Positions 29,402 to 38,500 of a stretch of 64,000 nucleotides of DNA are shown here, one piece after another (position 1 is the stretch's first letter; each line of letters starts with the position of its first letter). The notes under the pieces were generated by a model. That model had not been told where the DNA came from. It searched no databases and was given only the letters and a program-made list of their open reading frames with translations. A program made the position numbers and the translations under genes. The stretch comes from Pseudoselenomonas ruminantium (GTDB lineage: Bacteria > Bacillota > Negativicutes > Selenomonadales > Selenomonadaceae): assembly GCA_015058575.1 (NCBI GenBank), contig SVBZ01000016.1:1-64000 (forward strand), given 5' to 3'.

Positions 29402-30792
29402 GCACCCAGCATACCAATATCAAGGTGGAGGGAATTGACTTTGCGCGGATTCTGCAGGTGACCATCCACCATGAGCCGAATGAGCATGGCACGGCGCGCG
29501 TGGTGGGCGAGGTGCCTGCGGAGCTGGGCCAGCGGTATATCACGCGGGCCGAGGACGGCAGGGAACTGAAAATCGTGAGCGGCAATGAGGAGAAGGTGAC
29601 GTTCTTTGACGGCATCGTTACCTCGCTGCAGGTCAAGCAGCAGGCAGAGTACAGCCAGCTGGTAGTGGAAGCTATGGACAAGAGCTATCAACTGGATATC
29701 CGTAAATGTTCGTGCAGCTATCAGAATACGGGCAAGGGGTATGGCGATATCCTGCAGCAGGCCTATGGGGATGCGGGCACGCTGCAGGTGACGGGCAGCG
29801 ACCAGGCTATCGGCGGCCTGATCCTGCAGATGGATGAAACCAACTGGGCATTCACCAAGCGCATGGCGTCGCGGTTCAACGTGCCGGTCGTTGCAGATAT
29901 CACAGCCGCAAGGCCCTTGGTATACTTTGGCCTGCCGGCACCGCGCCGGACACTTTCGCTCGAGACCGCCAGCTGCAGCTATGGGCGTTCGGAGAAGAAT
30001 TTCCAACGCGTCAGCCAGAACTATCTGGCGGATGGCAACAAAGTCATGCGTCAGGACTTTGCGGCGCTGACGGTGCGCTCCTACGACTATGGGCAGATCG
30101 GGGACAAGGTCGAGCTGGGCGGCAAGGAATATCGCATCCGCACGGTGGATGCCGAGCTTTCAGACGGCCTGATGCAGATGACGTACTCGCTGACCGGGGA
30201 AACGGGGTTCGTAGCCCCTGTGCAAAAGAACACCAATTGCGCTGGCCGTGTGCTAAAGGCACAGGTCAAGGCGGTAAAGCGCGACCAGATACAGGCACAT
30301 CTCTTTGAAATCGACCCGGAATACGATAGCAGCAGCGACTGGTGGTTCCCGTACTCGACGGCGTATTCCAGCAGTGACGGCAGCGGCTGGTATGTCATGC
30401 CGGAAAAGGATGACTATGTGCGCATCATGTTTCCCTCCAAGAATGAGACAGATGCCTTTGCGGCCAGCTCCATCAACGCCTCGCCGCCGGCGAACACGCG
30501 CAATAAGAGCTTCAAGGCACCAGGGGGCAAGGAGATCCTATTGACCGATGACGGCATCTACATCATGTGCCAGCATCAGAGCATCTTTATCGACCTCACA
30601 CAGGGGGATGGCATCAAGATCGTTTCTTCCCAGGATATCCATGTGTCGTCAGATGCCAATGTCACGCTGAATGCGGAGAAAAAACTGACGCTGCTGGCCA
30701 AGGAGGGGATTACCCTGCAGGCAGGCGACTCGAAACTGGCCATGAAGAAAGACCAGGTCGTGCTAGGGGCCAAGAATGTCATCATAACCTAA
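29398..30792 (+). CDS. VgrG-like / phage late control D family spike protein
   Basis: gp27-like N-terminal half, DDYVRIMFPSKNETDAFAASSINASPPANTRNKSFKAPGGKEILLTDDGIYI and beta-repeat tail ISSQDIHVSSDANVTLNAEKKLTLLAKEGITLQAG. Confidence 0.8.
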   Translation: MSTQHTNIKVEGIDFARILQVTIHHEPNEHGTARVVGEVPAELGQRYITRAEDGRELKIVSGNEEKVTFFDGIVTSLQVKQQAEYSQLVVEAMDKSYQLDIRKCSCSYQNTGKGYGDILQQAYGDAGTLQVTGSDQAIGGLILQMDETNWAFTKRMASRFNVPVVADITAARPLVYFGLPAPRRTLSLETASCSYGRSEKNFQRVSQNYLADGNKVMRQDFAALTVRSYDYGQIGDKVELGGKEYRIRTVDAELSDGLMQMTYSLTGETGFVAPVQKNTNCAGRVLKAQVKAVKRDQIQAHLFEIDPEYDSSSDWWFPYSTAYSSSDGSGWYVMPEKDDYVRIMFPSKNETDAFAASSINASPPANTRNKSFKAPGGKEILLTDDGIYIMCQHQSIFIDLTQGDGIKIVSSQDIHVSSDANVTLNAEKKLTLLAKEGITLQAGDSKLAMKKDQVVLGAKNVIIT

Positions 30793-30806
30793 GGAGGAGC
30801 AAGGCA

Positions 30807-31883
30807 ATGTTTTCTTCGCTGGAAGAATATAAAAAGGAATCCTATGACGATAGCGAGCGGCAGATGCTGCAGGCGATGAATCAATGGCTCGGGGACAGCG
30901 AGGCAAAGTGCAGGCAGAAATGGCAGGCGGCCATGACGGATATTTTGCATCAGGCAGCAGCCGTGCAGCAGCAGGCAAAACAGGCGGGCAAAAACCTGCC
31001 CTGCCGCTACCTGACCTGTTCGTTGCTATATAGCTCTATCTATCTGGAAAAGCCCCAGGTACGCGTGGAGTTCTTTGGCGATGAGGCCTGGTATTCGCAT
31101 GCTCCATGGCTGACGGCGTCAATCGATGTCAGTGAACTGCTGGTGCATTGGACGCCGTTTGTGCAGCAGGCACTGGCTAGGGAGGGCTGGATTGCCCGCT
31201 ATTATTCCGCTGCGGCGATACAGCGGTTGTTCTCAAAGACCATCGAAAAGGTGGTATATCTATTGACCCGTCACTGGCACTATTGGGCAAGAGAGCTTTT
31301 GCTGCAGGGGAAGCTGGCGGAGCTGGAACGGCCGGAGAATTTCGAGCTGTCTTTAGGCCAGTACCGTGGCTGGCAGGAGCCGCTATACCGCACCGTGCCG
31401 GTTCAGGATATTTTCCTGCATGGGGCCAAAAGCCTGGTGGCTGTGGATTTTCGCCGGTGCATCTACCGCGGCCGGGAAATCCGTCAGGAGGATTTGACCG
31501 AGGCGAGATTCTGGGAATGCCGCTGGGAGACGGTACAGCTGGAGCAGGTGAATCTGACGGACGCTCTTTTCGTGGGCTGCCGGTTTTATCATGTAACGTT
31601 TACGGACTGCTGTCTGGCTGCGGTGCGGTTTGAGGACTGCCAGTTCTATAGCTGCACCTTTACAGGCTGTGACGCCAATCCGGAGTCAAAGGAGCTGCCT
31701 TTGGTGCGGCTATATCCAGGGGCACGCTGGCAGCAGTGCCAGTGGAAAAAATGCGTGTTTGACCGGTGTGACTTGCAGTGGGCGCGGTTCAGCGATGATT
31801 GGCAGGATGAGGTAACCCTGCGCGAGTGCCAGCTTGAGCAGGCGGGATTTATCCAGGTAGAACAGGAGGCAGAAGATGATTGA
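30807..31883 (+). CDS. Pentapeptide-repeat protein
   Basis: Degenerate A(D/N)LxX repeats: LTEARFWECRWETVQLEQVNLTDALFVGCRFYHVTFTDCCLAAVRFEDCQFYSCTF. Confidence 0.78.
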   Translation: MFSSLEEYKKESYDDSERQMLQAMNQWLGDSEAKCRQKWQAAMTDILHQAAAVQQQAKQAGKNLPCRYLTCSLLYSSIYLEKPQVRVEFFGDEAWYSHAPWLTASIDVSELLVHWTPFVQQALAREGWIARYYSAAAIQRLFSKTIEKVVYLLTRHWHYWARELLLQGKLAELERPENFELSLGQYRGWQEPLYRTVPVQDIFLHGAKSLVAVDFRRCIYRGREIRQEDLTEARFWECRWETVQLEQVNLTDALFVGCRFYHVTFTDCCLAAVRFEDCQFYSCTFTGCDANPESKELPLVRLYPGARWQQCQWKKCVFDRCDLQWARFSDDWQDEVTLRECQLEQAGFIQVEQEAEDD

Positions 31884-32409
31884 ACCGTGGTATTGGCTGC
31901 AAGAGGATACGTCTGTCCATCATGTAATACAGGCAACGGAACTTACGGGCAGGAAATATCCGCCCATCATGCGGGGCGATTGCTTTCTGCGCCTGGAGGA
32001 TACGGTCACGCATTATGCGCGCAAAGAACCGATGTTTATGCCCGACTTCCTGTTTGCACCGACTTTTATGCTGGAAAATGCAATGTTTGAACTATGGCAG
32101 CAGCTCCAGCCTGAGCTGCGCGGCAAGTCGGTGCAGTTTTTTGAGGAGCAGAACCGGTTGGATGCGCCGATGCCGCTTTACTGGGTGCCGTTTTTGCCCT
32201 CTGAGGAAGATGCCTTGCATGTGGAGACCAAGCAGGAACTGGGGCGGGTGGTTACGCCCATCCTGCGGCGCGAGAAACTCGCTAACCGGCACTTCCTGCA
32301 TATCACGCTGGCGGGCGGCCAGCTATGGCTGGCCTCGCTGACCGCCGTGGAGGCCATTCTGCGTCAGGGGACAATGGGGCTGACAATTACTTCTGTAGAA
32401 AGCAGGTGA
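31876..32409 (+). CDS. Unknown accessory protein of spike/Rhs cluster (177 aa)
   Basis: MIEPWYWLQEDTSVHHVIQ...; overlaps upstream CDS end, tightly packed operon. Confidence 0.7.
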   Translation: MIEPWYWLQEDTSVHHVIQATELTGRKYPPIMRGDCFLRLEDTVTHYARKEPMFMPDFLFAPTFMLENAMFELWQQLQPELRGKSVQFFEEQNRLDAPMPLYWVPFLPSEEDALHVETKQELGRVVTPILRREKLANRHFLHITLAGGQLWLASLTAVEAILRQGTMGLTITSVESR

Positions 32410-32413
32410 AAAA

Positions 32414-32869
32414 ATGGCTGAGGAATATATGACGGCGTATCACTTTACCAAGTGCGACAAAGGCTCGCGGGAGGAGTACATCAACCTGCCCGTCGATCAC
32501 GGCGTGATTTCCATGACGACAGGCTATCCGCTGCTCAATGCCAACGACCATAAATACGAGGGCGAGAACAAGAATATCCGTGGCTACTGTTCCTGCAAGG
32601 TCATCGGCCAATGCCGGCCGCTGACCCCAAAGGTATGGGAATCGACGGCTAAGCAGCATCTGATTGAAGGGGCCCCGGCGCTGACCGAAAACAGCAAGCT
32701 CAAATGCATGTACGGTGGCACCATATCGTTCTGCGACCCGCCAGCAGACGTACAGAAGAAAATGCAGGAACAGGAAGACGCCGAGAAAAAAGCGCAGGAA
32801 CTGCAAGAAGCACAGGAAAACTCAAACTCCAGCTATATGGGGGACGACGGTATGGGGGATTTTGTATGA
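32414..32869 (+). CDS. PAAR-like protein (DUF4280)
   Basis: GVISMTTGYPLLNANDHK...GYCSCKVIGQCRPLTPKVWES...LIEGAPALTENSKLKCMYGGTISF. Confidence 0.78.
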   Translation: MAEEYMTAYHFTKCDKGSREEYINLPVDHGVISMTTGYPLLNANDHKYEGENKNIRGYCSCKVIGQCRPLTPKVWESTAKQHLIEGAPALTENSKLKCMYGGTISFCDPPADVQKKMQEQEDAEKKAQELQEAQENSNSSYMGDDGMGDFV

Positions 32870-32926
32870 TAAAACGAATTATAGCGATGTAGCGTCAGAA
32901 ATAAAGAATTTATGGGATTGATTAAT

Positions 32927-33316
32927 ATGAAATATATAGGCTTATTGGTGTTCGTAATTTTTGTTTTATGGGGGATGGGATCAGTAGCTTTACATCATAA
33001 TGAATATGAAATGCGAAAGCAAGAGGAGTGGAGAGTATTTAGAGAAGTTGCGGTTCCACCAAATGCAACGGAAATAAAAGATAGGAGCTTTGAAAAGTTC
33101 AAAATGGTGGTTATTGTAAAAGAATATCAGATGGAAACAACGAAAGATATGTTAGAAAAGCATTATCAAGAAAAATTGGAATCTGCTGGTTGGCAACGTG
33201 TTGATATGAAAGAGGGATTTGGATATAAACGTGGCGATTTTTTGATTCATATATATCCTGAATTGCCAAACGTTACTGTTTGGTTTATGTATGATGGTGA
33301 TGATGGTGATATTTAG
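32927..33316 (+). CDS. Small membrane-anchored protein, paralog 1 of 5
   Basis: N-terminal TM then HHNEYEMRKQEEWRVF...KHYQEKLESAGWQRV...YKRGDFLIHIYP. Confidence 0.75.
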   Translation: MKYIGLLVFVIFVLWGMGSVALHHNEYEMRKQEEWRVFREVAVPPNATEIKDRSFEKFKMVVIVKEYQMETTKDMLEKHYQEKLESAGWQRVDMKEGFGYKRGDFLIHIYPELPNVTVWFMYDGDDGDI

Positions 33317-33335
33317 ATTAGGGTTTGGTACGAAT

Positions 33336-33725
33336 ATGAAATATGTCGTAATACTGATATTCATGTTGTTTGTTTTTGAAGGCATGGGCCAGGTAATATT
33401 TCATCATGATGTGTATGATGCTCGTAAACAGGAGGAATGGTCAGCGTTTCAAAAATATGCGATACCTCCCGATAGTGAAGAGATTAAGGATGATAGCTTT
33501 GATAGATTCAAATCTGTGTATATTATAAAAGAATACCGTGTAAAATCAACAAAAGAAGTATTGGAAGAATATTATGATAATAAGTTAAAGCCTGAGGGAT
33601 GGAAGAAAGAAATCACAGAAAAAGGAATTGTATATACTCGTGGGGATTTGAGGATAAAGATATATATCAAGATTCCTAAGGTTACTGTTAGAGTACTATA
33701 TACCGGCGAAGATAAAGATATTTAG
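33336..33725 (+). CDS. Small membrane-anchored protein, paralog 2 of 5
   Basis: MKYVVILIFMLFVFEGMGQVIFHHDVYDARKQEEWSAFQKYAIPPDSEEIKDDSF. Confidence 0.75.
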   Translation: MKYVVILIFMLFVFEGMGQVIFHHDVYDARKQEEWSAFQKYAIPPDSEEIKDDSFDRFKSVYIIKEYRVKSTKEVLEEYYDNKLKPEGWKKEITEKGIVYTRGDLRIKIYIKIPKVTVRVLYTGEDKDI

Positions 33726-33745
33726 AGTAGATGGGGCAGTAATAG

Positions 33746-34138
33746 ATGAATATGAAATTCCTAATAATACTGATAGCGTTTTGCGCACTTACAGGGATAG
33801 GCCCAGTCCTTTTGCATCATGATACATATGAGGCACGTAAGCAGGCGGAGTGGCAAGTATTTCAAGAATATGCAGTTCCGCCGGATAGCGAGGAAATAAG
33901 TGATAACAGTATAAAAAAGCTGAAGACAGTATTTATTGTAAAAAAATATCGTGTAAAGGCTACGAGAGAAGAATTGGAAAAATATTACAAAACGAAATTA
34001 CAAGCTGCGGGATGGCGACAGGTAAAGGTAGAAAAAGGTATAGGGTTTGTACGTGATGATTTAAAGATAAAAGTTTATATCGAGAATTCAGAAGCAAAGG
34101 TAAGGCTGGTTTACATAGGAGATGACAATGATATTTAA
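33746..34138 (+). CDS. Small membrane-anchored protein, paralog 3 of 5
   Basis: MNMKFLIILIAFCALTGIGPVLLHHDTYEARKQAEWQVFQEYAVPPDSEEISDNS. Confidence 0.75.
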   Translation: MNMKFLIILIAFCALTGIGPVLLHHDTYEARKQAEWQVFQEYAVPPDSEEISDNSIKKLKTVFIVKKYRVKATREELEKYYKTKLQAAGWRQVKVEKGIGFVRDDLKIKVYIENSEAKVRLVYIGDDNDI

Positions 34139-34164
34139 TACGTAGAATAGGATGAGTGGACGGA

Positions 34165-34650
34165 ATGATTAGCATAAGAGTATCAAAATATGATTTAAAA
34201 TATCGGGACGAAAACGGATTTTATCAGCGAGAGGAATGGATATCGTACTATGATATTGGTAGAGAGTTTTTGGGCGAGGTGCTGACGGAGAAACAGTATC
34301 TGGCAGTTGAAAATAGCTACTTGAATGTTATCAGGAAGTTATATGAAATATATCCTTCATTGGTCTTGCATATAAATGGTTTGGAACTTTTTGATGAAGA
34401 TGATGATAGATGGCATGAAAATGATGCGATTACCAAGGAGAAAGTGGACAAACTGGCAAGAGCTGTTCTAAGAGAAGAATTATGGTGCAAATTAATCGAT
34501 GAAAATGTCGAGGTGCACTTTGGATATGATTATTATATGTATATCGTGTTTAAAACAAATTATTCCATCCGTACAGTGATTAATTTCTTGAAATATATTC
34601 GACAGAATAATTTGTTTGTCGAAAAAAGAGATGTTGTTTATTTAGATTAA
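34165..34650 (+). CDS. Hypothetical protein, candidate immunity-type protein, inside the paralog array
   Basis: MISIRVSKYDLKYRDENGFYQREEWISYYDIG...; unrelated to flanking paralogs. Confidence 0.6.
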   Translation: MISIRVSKYDLKYRDENGFYQREEWISYYDIGREFLGEVLTEKQYLAVENSYLNVIRKLYEIYPSLVLHINGLELFDEDDDRWHENDAITKEKVDKLARAVLREELWCKLIDENVEVHFGYDYYMYIVFKTNYSIRTVINFLKYIRQNNLFVEKRDVVYLD

Positions 34651-34664
34651 GGATTGGTACGAAT

Positions 34665-35054
34665 GTGAAATATGTCATAATGCTAATATTCATGCTGTTT
34701 ATATTTGAAGGCATAGGCCAGGCAATATTTCATAATGATGTATATGACGCTCGTAAGCAGGAGGAGTTGTCAGCGTTTCAAGAATATGCAATACCGCCAA
34801 ATTCGATAGAGGTGGGAGATGATAGTTATGAAAAGTTCAAGACTATAGCAATAATAAAAAAATATCAAGTTACACAGTCACAGGAAGAGTTGGAAAAGTA
34901 TTATGAAGAAAAAATGACGTTGTCAGGATGGGAAAAGATAGAAAATAAAGAGGGGGTTCATTATCGGAAAGATGATTTTGCTATATTTATAGAATATAGG
35001 ATGCCAATCGTGGAAGTTTGTTTATTGTATATTGGTGATGATAAAGGAATGTAG
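34665..35054 (+). CDS. Small membrane-anchored protein, paralog 4 of 5
   Basis: MKYVIMLIFMLFIFEGIGQAIFHNDVYDARKQEELSAFQEYAIPPNS; GTG start; upstream DNA resembles that of paralog 2. Confidence 0.72.
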   Translation: MKYVIMLIFMLFIFEGIGQAIFHNDVYDARKQEELSAFQEYAIPPNSIEVGDDSYEKFKTIAIIKKYQVTQSQEELEKYYEEKMTLSGWEKIENKEGVHYRKDDFAIFIEYRMPIVEVCLLYIGDDKGM

Positions 35055-35090
35055 AGGATTAGGAGGCTGGTTAAATCGAAGTATATAGTA

Positions 35091-35471
35091 TTGGGGGCGT
35101 TCGTTATTTTTGTTTTAGGAGGAATGGGGAAGGTAATTTTACATCATGATGTGTATGAAGAACGCAAGCAAGCGGAGTGGAATGTTTTTTATGAATATGC
35201 GATACCACCAGAGAGTGAAGAGCTGAGTGATGAGAGCTTTAATCGTTTCAAGACGGTGGTGATTATAAAAAAATATCGCGTGCGTTTGACGAAAGAAGAA
35301 CTGATAAAGGCTTACCGAGAAAAGCTGGAATCTGCTGGTTGGCAACGCGTAGAAAAAGAGAATGACAAGGTGTTAGCTTATGTTCGTGATGATATGAGGA
35401 TAGATATAGTATTTCGTATTCCCAAAGTGGAGGTATGGGTGACATATGATGGTAAAGACCAAGGGATATAG
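35091..35471 (+). CDS. Small membrane-anchored protein, paralog 5 of 5 (start codon uncertain)
   Basis: MGKVILHHDVYEERKQAEWNVFYEYAIPPESEELSDESF; the ATG position of the other paralogs reads TCG here. Confidence 0.6.
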   Translation: MGAFVIFVLGGMGKVILHHDVYEERKQAEWNVFYEYAIPPESEELSDESFNRFKTVVIIKKYRVRLTKEELIKAYREKLESAGWQRVEKENDKVLAYVRDDMRIDIVFRIPKVEVWVTYDGKDQGI

Positions 35472-35565
35472 ATATTTAGAAGAGAGAATGTTAGCGAAAA
35501 ATGTGAGATGATTGGTTAGTTTTGATTAGCATAGGTTCAACTATAAGCGTGAAAGAAGGTTCATT

Positions 35566-38500
35566 ATGGAGCAAACTCCGCTGGGGTGGGTTAGGCTTTC
35601 AGGTATTTCGTATCGGAGAATTGAGGAGTTAGAGATTTGCGAGCAGGCGGGGCAGCATGGCAAGTGCCGGCTGCTTTTGTGCATGGACGAAGCGTTTGGG
35701 AATCAGGATGTTTTGCGTTTAGAGCAGCAAGCGGTAACGGTCACTGCTGGGGAGGCGGTGCTTTTTCATGGTGTCATCGTCAGCTGCCAGTTGACCAGTC
35801 AAGCGGGGGAGAATCGCTTGCTGCTGGTCTTGTACACGAGCTCGTATCTGCTCGATATCGGGAAGAAGTCGCGTACTTTCCAGTCGGAGAGCAAGACGCT
35901 GGGCAGCATTGCAGGCAGTATCGCTGCGCCGTATAAAGCCGACGTGCAGGTACAGGCAGATGAAACCGTGTCCCGCCTGGTCTATCAGGAAGAGCAGACG
36001 GATTGGGAGTTCCTGTGCCGCTTGGCGGAGAGCACAGGCCGCTATACCTTTGCGGATGCCAAGAGCTGCGGGATACGGATCAGTCTGGGCTATATCCCCT
36101 TCCGGCAGAAGGAGCTGTCTATCGAGGATCATGTCCTGGGCAAGCAGGTGCTGCTGGGAAAATGCAGCGGCGTAAAGCAAAATATCGATGATTTTACCGC
36201 GCCATGCTACTATACGGTAACGACGATTGATTCGCCGGATTTGACGCTGGGGGCAGGCTATGGCATCAAAAATGGCCCGCGCGATCAAATCGTCATGCGC
36301 AGTCATATCGAGGCCTTGGCAGGAATGCTAGTCAACCATTTGGAGGTCGTCAATAAAGAAGGCTGCCGTGTGGCGGCCGACGAGCAGCAACGGGATGCAC
36401 AGCGGGGAAGGTATCTGGGCGGCAGGATTCTAGCCGTGGATGGCACGAACGTCAAGGTGCATTTCGATGTGGATGCAGAGCAGGCTGAGGAGGAGGCCTG
36501 CTGGATTCCCTATGAGAATGTTGTCAATAACTATATGTACTCTATGCCCGATGTAGGCGATAAGGTATTTGTCTACTTTGAGGAAAATGGCAAAAAGATG
36601 GCGCAGGGCAGCCATCGCAGCTCTACAGAGGGTAATAGCGACTACGATACGCCGGAGAACCGCTCGCTGACGAGTACGAACAATTTGCTGCAATTCCAGC
36701 CAGGCAGTGTCATCCTGCAAGCTGGCCGTCAGGGCGTCAATACATCGGAAATCGATATGAGCGATGCAGCGGGTATAAGCATTCACTCGACGCAGGACAT
36801 TAGCTTTTGGGCCGACCGCGATATCACGGTACAGGCAGCGCAAAGCAAGACGCCGGAGCAGCACGGCCAGCCAGCCGCAGACTATGTGAAGGGTATAGCG
36901 GACTACATGGCTCATGGCGGGGACAATATCCCCGTCGATATGGGCAGTGATGCTGAAATCGGCGCCGACGTCGATGCGCTGAAAGCCAGCAGTGCCGCCG
37001 CTGAGCCGGTCGTGGCCTCTGGGCAGGCGCAGGCATGTGATGCCGCTACGGGCACGACACATGCTGCCGCTGAACCAAGTCCCGAGGCAGCCGATACTCC
37101 CGCTGCCGGCATCATCCAGGCGACAGGCAAGGACGCCGTGGCTATGCAGGTCGGAGCAAGCAGCATCGTGATTGCTAAGGAAGGCGTCATCGAAATCAAT
37201 ACGCCGGTATTCGAGCAGAGTGGCTATATCAAAGGTGCACATGAGATCGCCGCTGACCATATGGATGCGGAGCAGGCAAATCAAGTTGCCAAGGATATAG
37301 TCTGGGCGGCCCTTGAGATGGTGCCTGTGCTGGGAAATTTTATGAGCCTCTACGATGCTTATCAGGATGCCAAGCAGGGAAACTGGGGAATGATGGCCTT
37401 AGATCTGTTTTGTGCTATTCCAGGACCGGGCAATATGGCCAAGGGGCTTAAGGCAGGTGCCAAGGGGCTTAAAGCCGCAGAGGATATCGGTAAAGTCGGC
37501 AAGGTAGCAGTCAAAGCTGGCGAGGGGATGCTCAAAGCGGCTGAGGCTATGGAAAAAGTAGACAAGTCAATCAAAGGTATTGTCAAAAGCATCGAGCATG
37601 TCAAAACTGGAGCGGGAAAATTAACCGCAGAGGCCGGGCTGAAGGCTGGCCGGGCAGGGGACGATGTAGCGAAGGGGCTGACCGATGCAGGTAAAGCTCT
37701 GCCAGATGGAGCGAAAGTCCTGCCAGATGCAGCGAAGGGAAGAACTGCCTTACAAGGACGGGAGGCAAAAAATGCGGCAGATGCTTTGAGCGATGCCAAA
37801 AATACAATGAAGTCAGCCGATGATTTAGGCGGAAAGGTTGCTCAGGTGGAAAAAAAGGTAGGCGATCCTGTCGATGCTGTTACGGGCAGTTTCTTATTGC
37901 ATACGACCGATATGGTGCTCAAAGATCTCGGCGAGGATTTCGTCCTGACCCGCTGCTACGAGTCGCTATATGAGAATAAGGGCCAGCATCTCGGCAGCCG
38001 TTGGCTGATAAATGTCGGCATGTGCCTGTCAAGAAGCGATGACCATATTACCGTGCTGATGCCTGATCTGCATCTGGAGAAGTTCCGTTGTCAGGCGGAT
38101 GGCAGCTGGCAGAATCAGCGCGGCGGCAGTGAGGCCCTGCAGCTGACAGAGACTGAGGCGGGATATCAGCTGGCTGTTCCTGCCAAGCGCAAACGCTATA
38201 CCTTTGATGAAAAGGGCAAGCTGATGTCGATGCAGACGAATCAGCAGGCACCGGTGACCATCAGCTATCGGGGCGATTTTATCGACCATATCACGCTGGC
38301 TTGCGGGCAGAAAGTCCAGTTTACCTATGAGCAGGATAAGATACGTACCATAAAAGATCCTTTGGGGCGCGTACTCCGCTATGAATACGCTGGCGATTTG
38401 CTGACGAAGGTCATCTATTCCGAATGGGGCAGTTTCGTTTATACCTACGATGACGCCGGGCGGATTTTGACGGTAACGGATCTTAATGGCAAGACGTATG

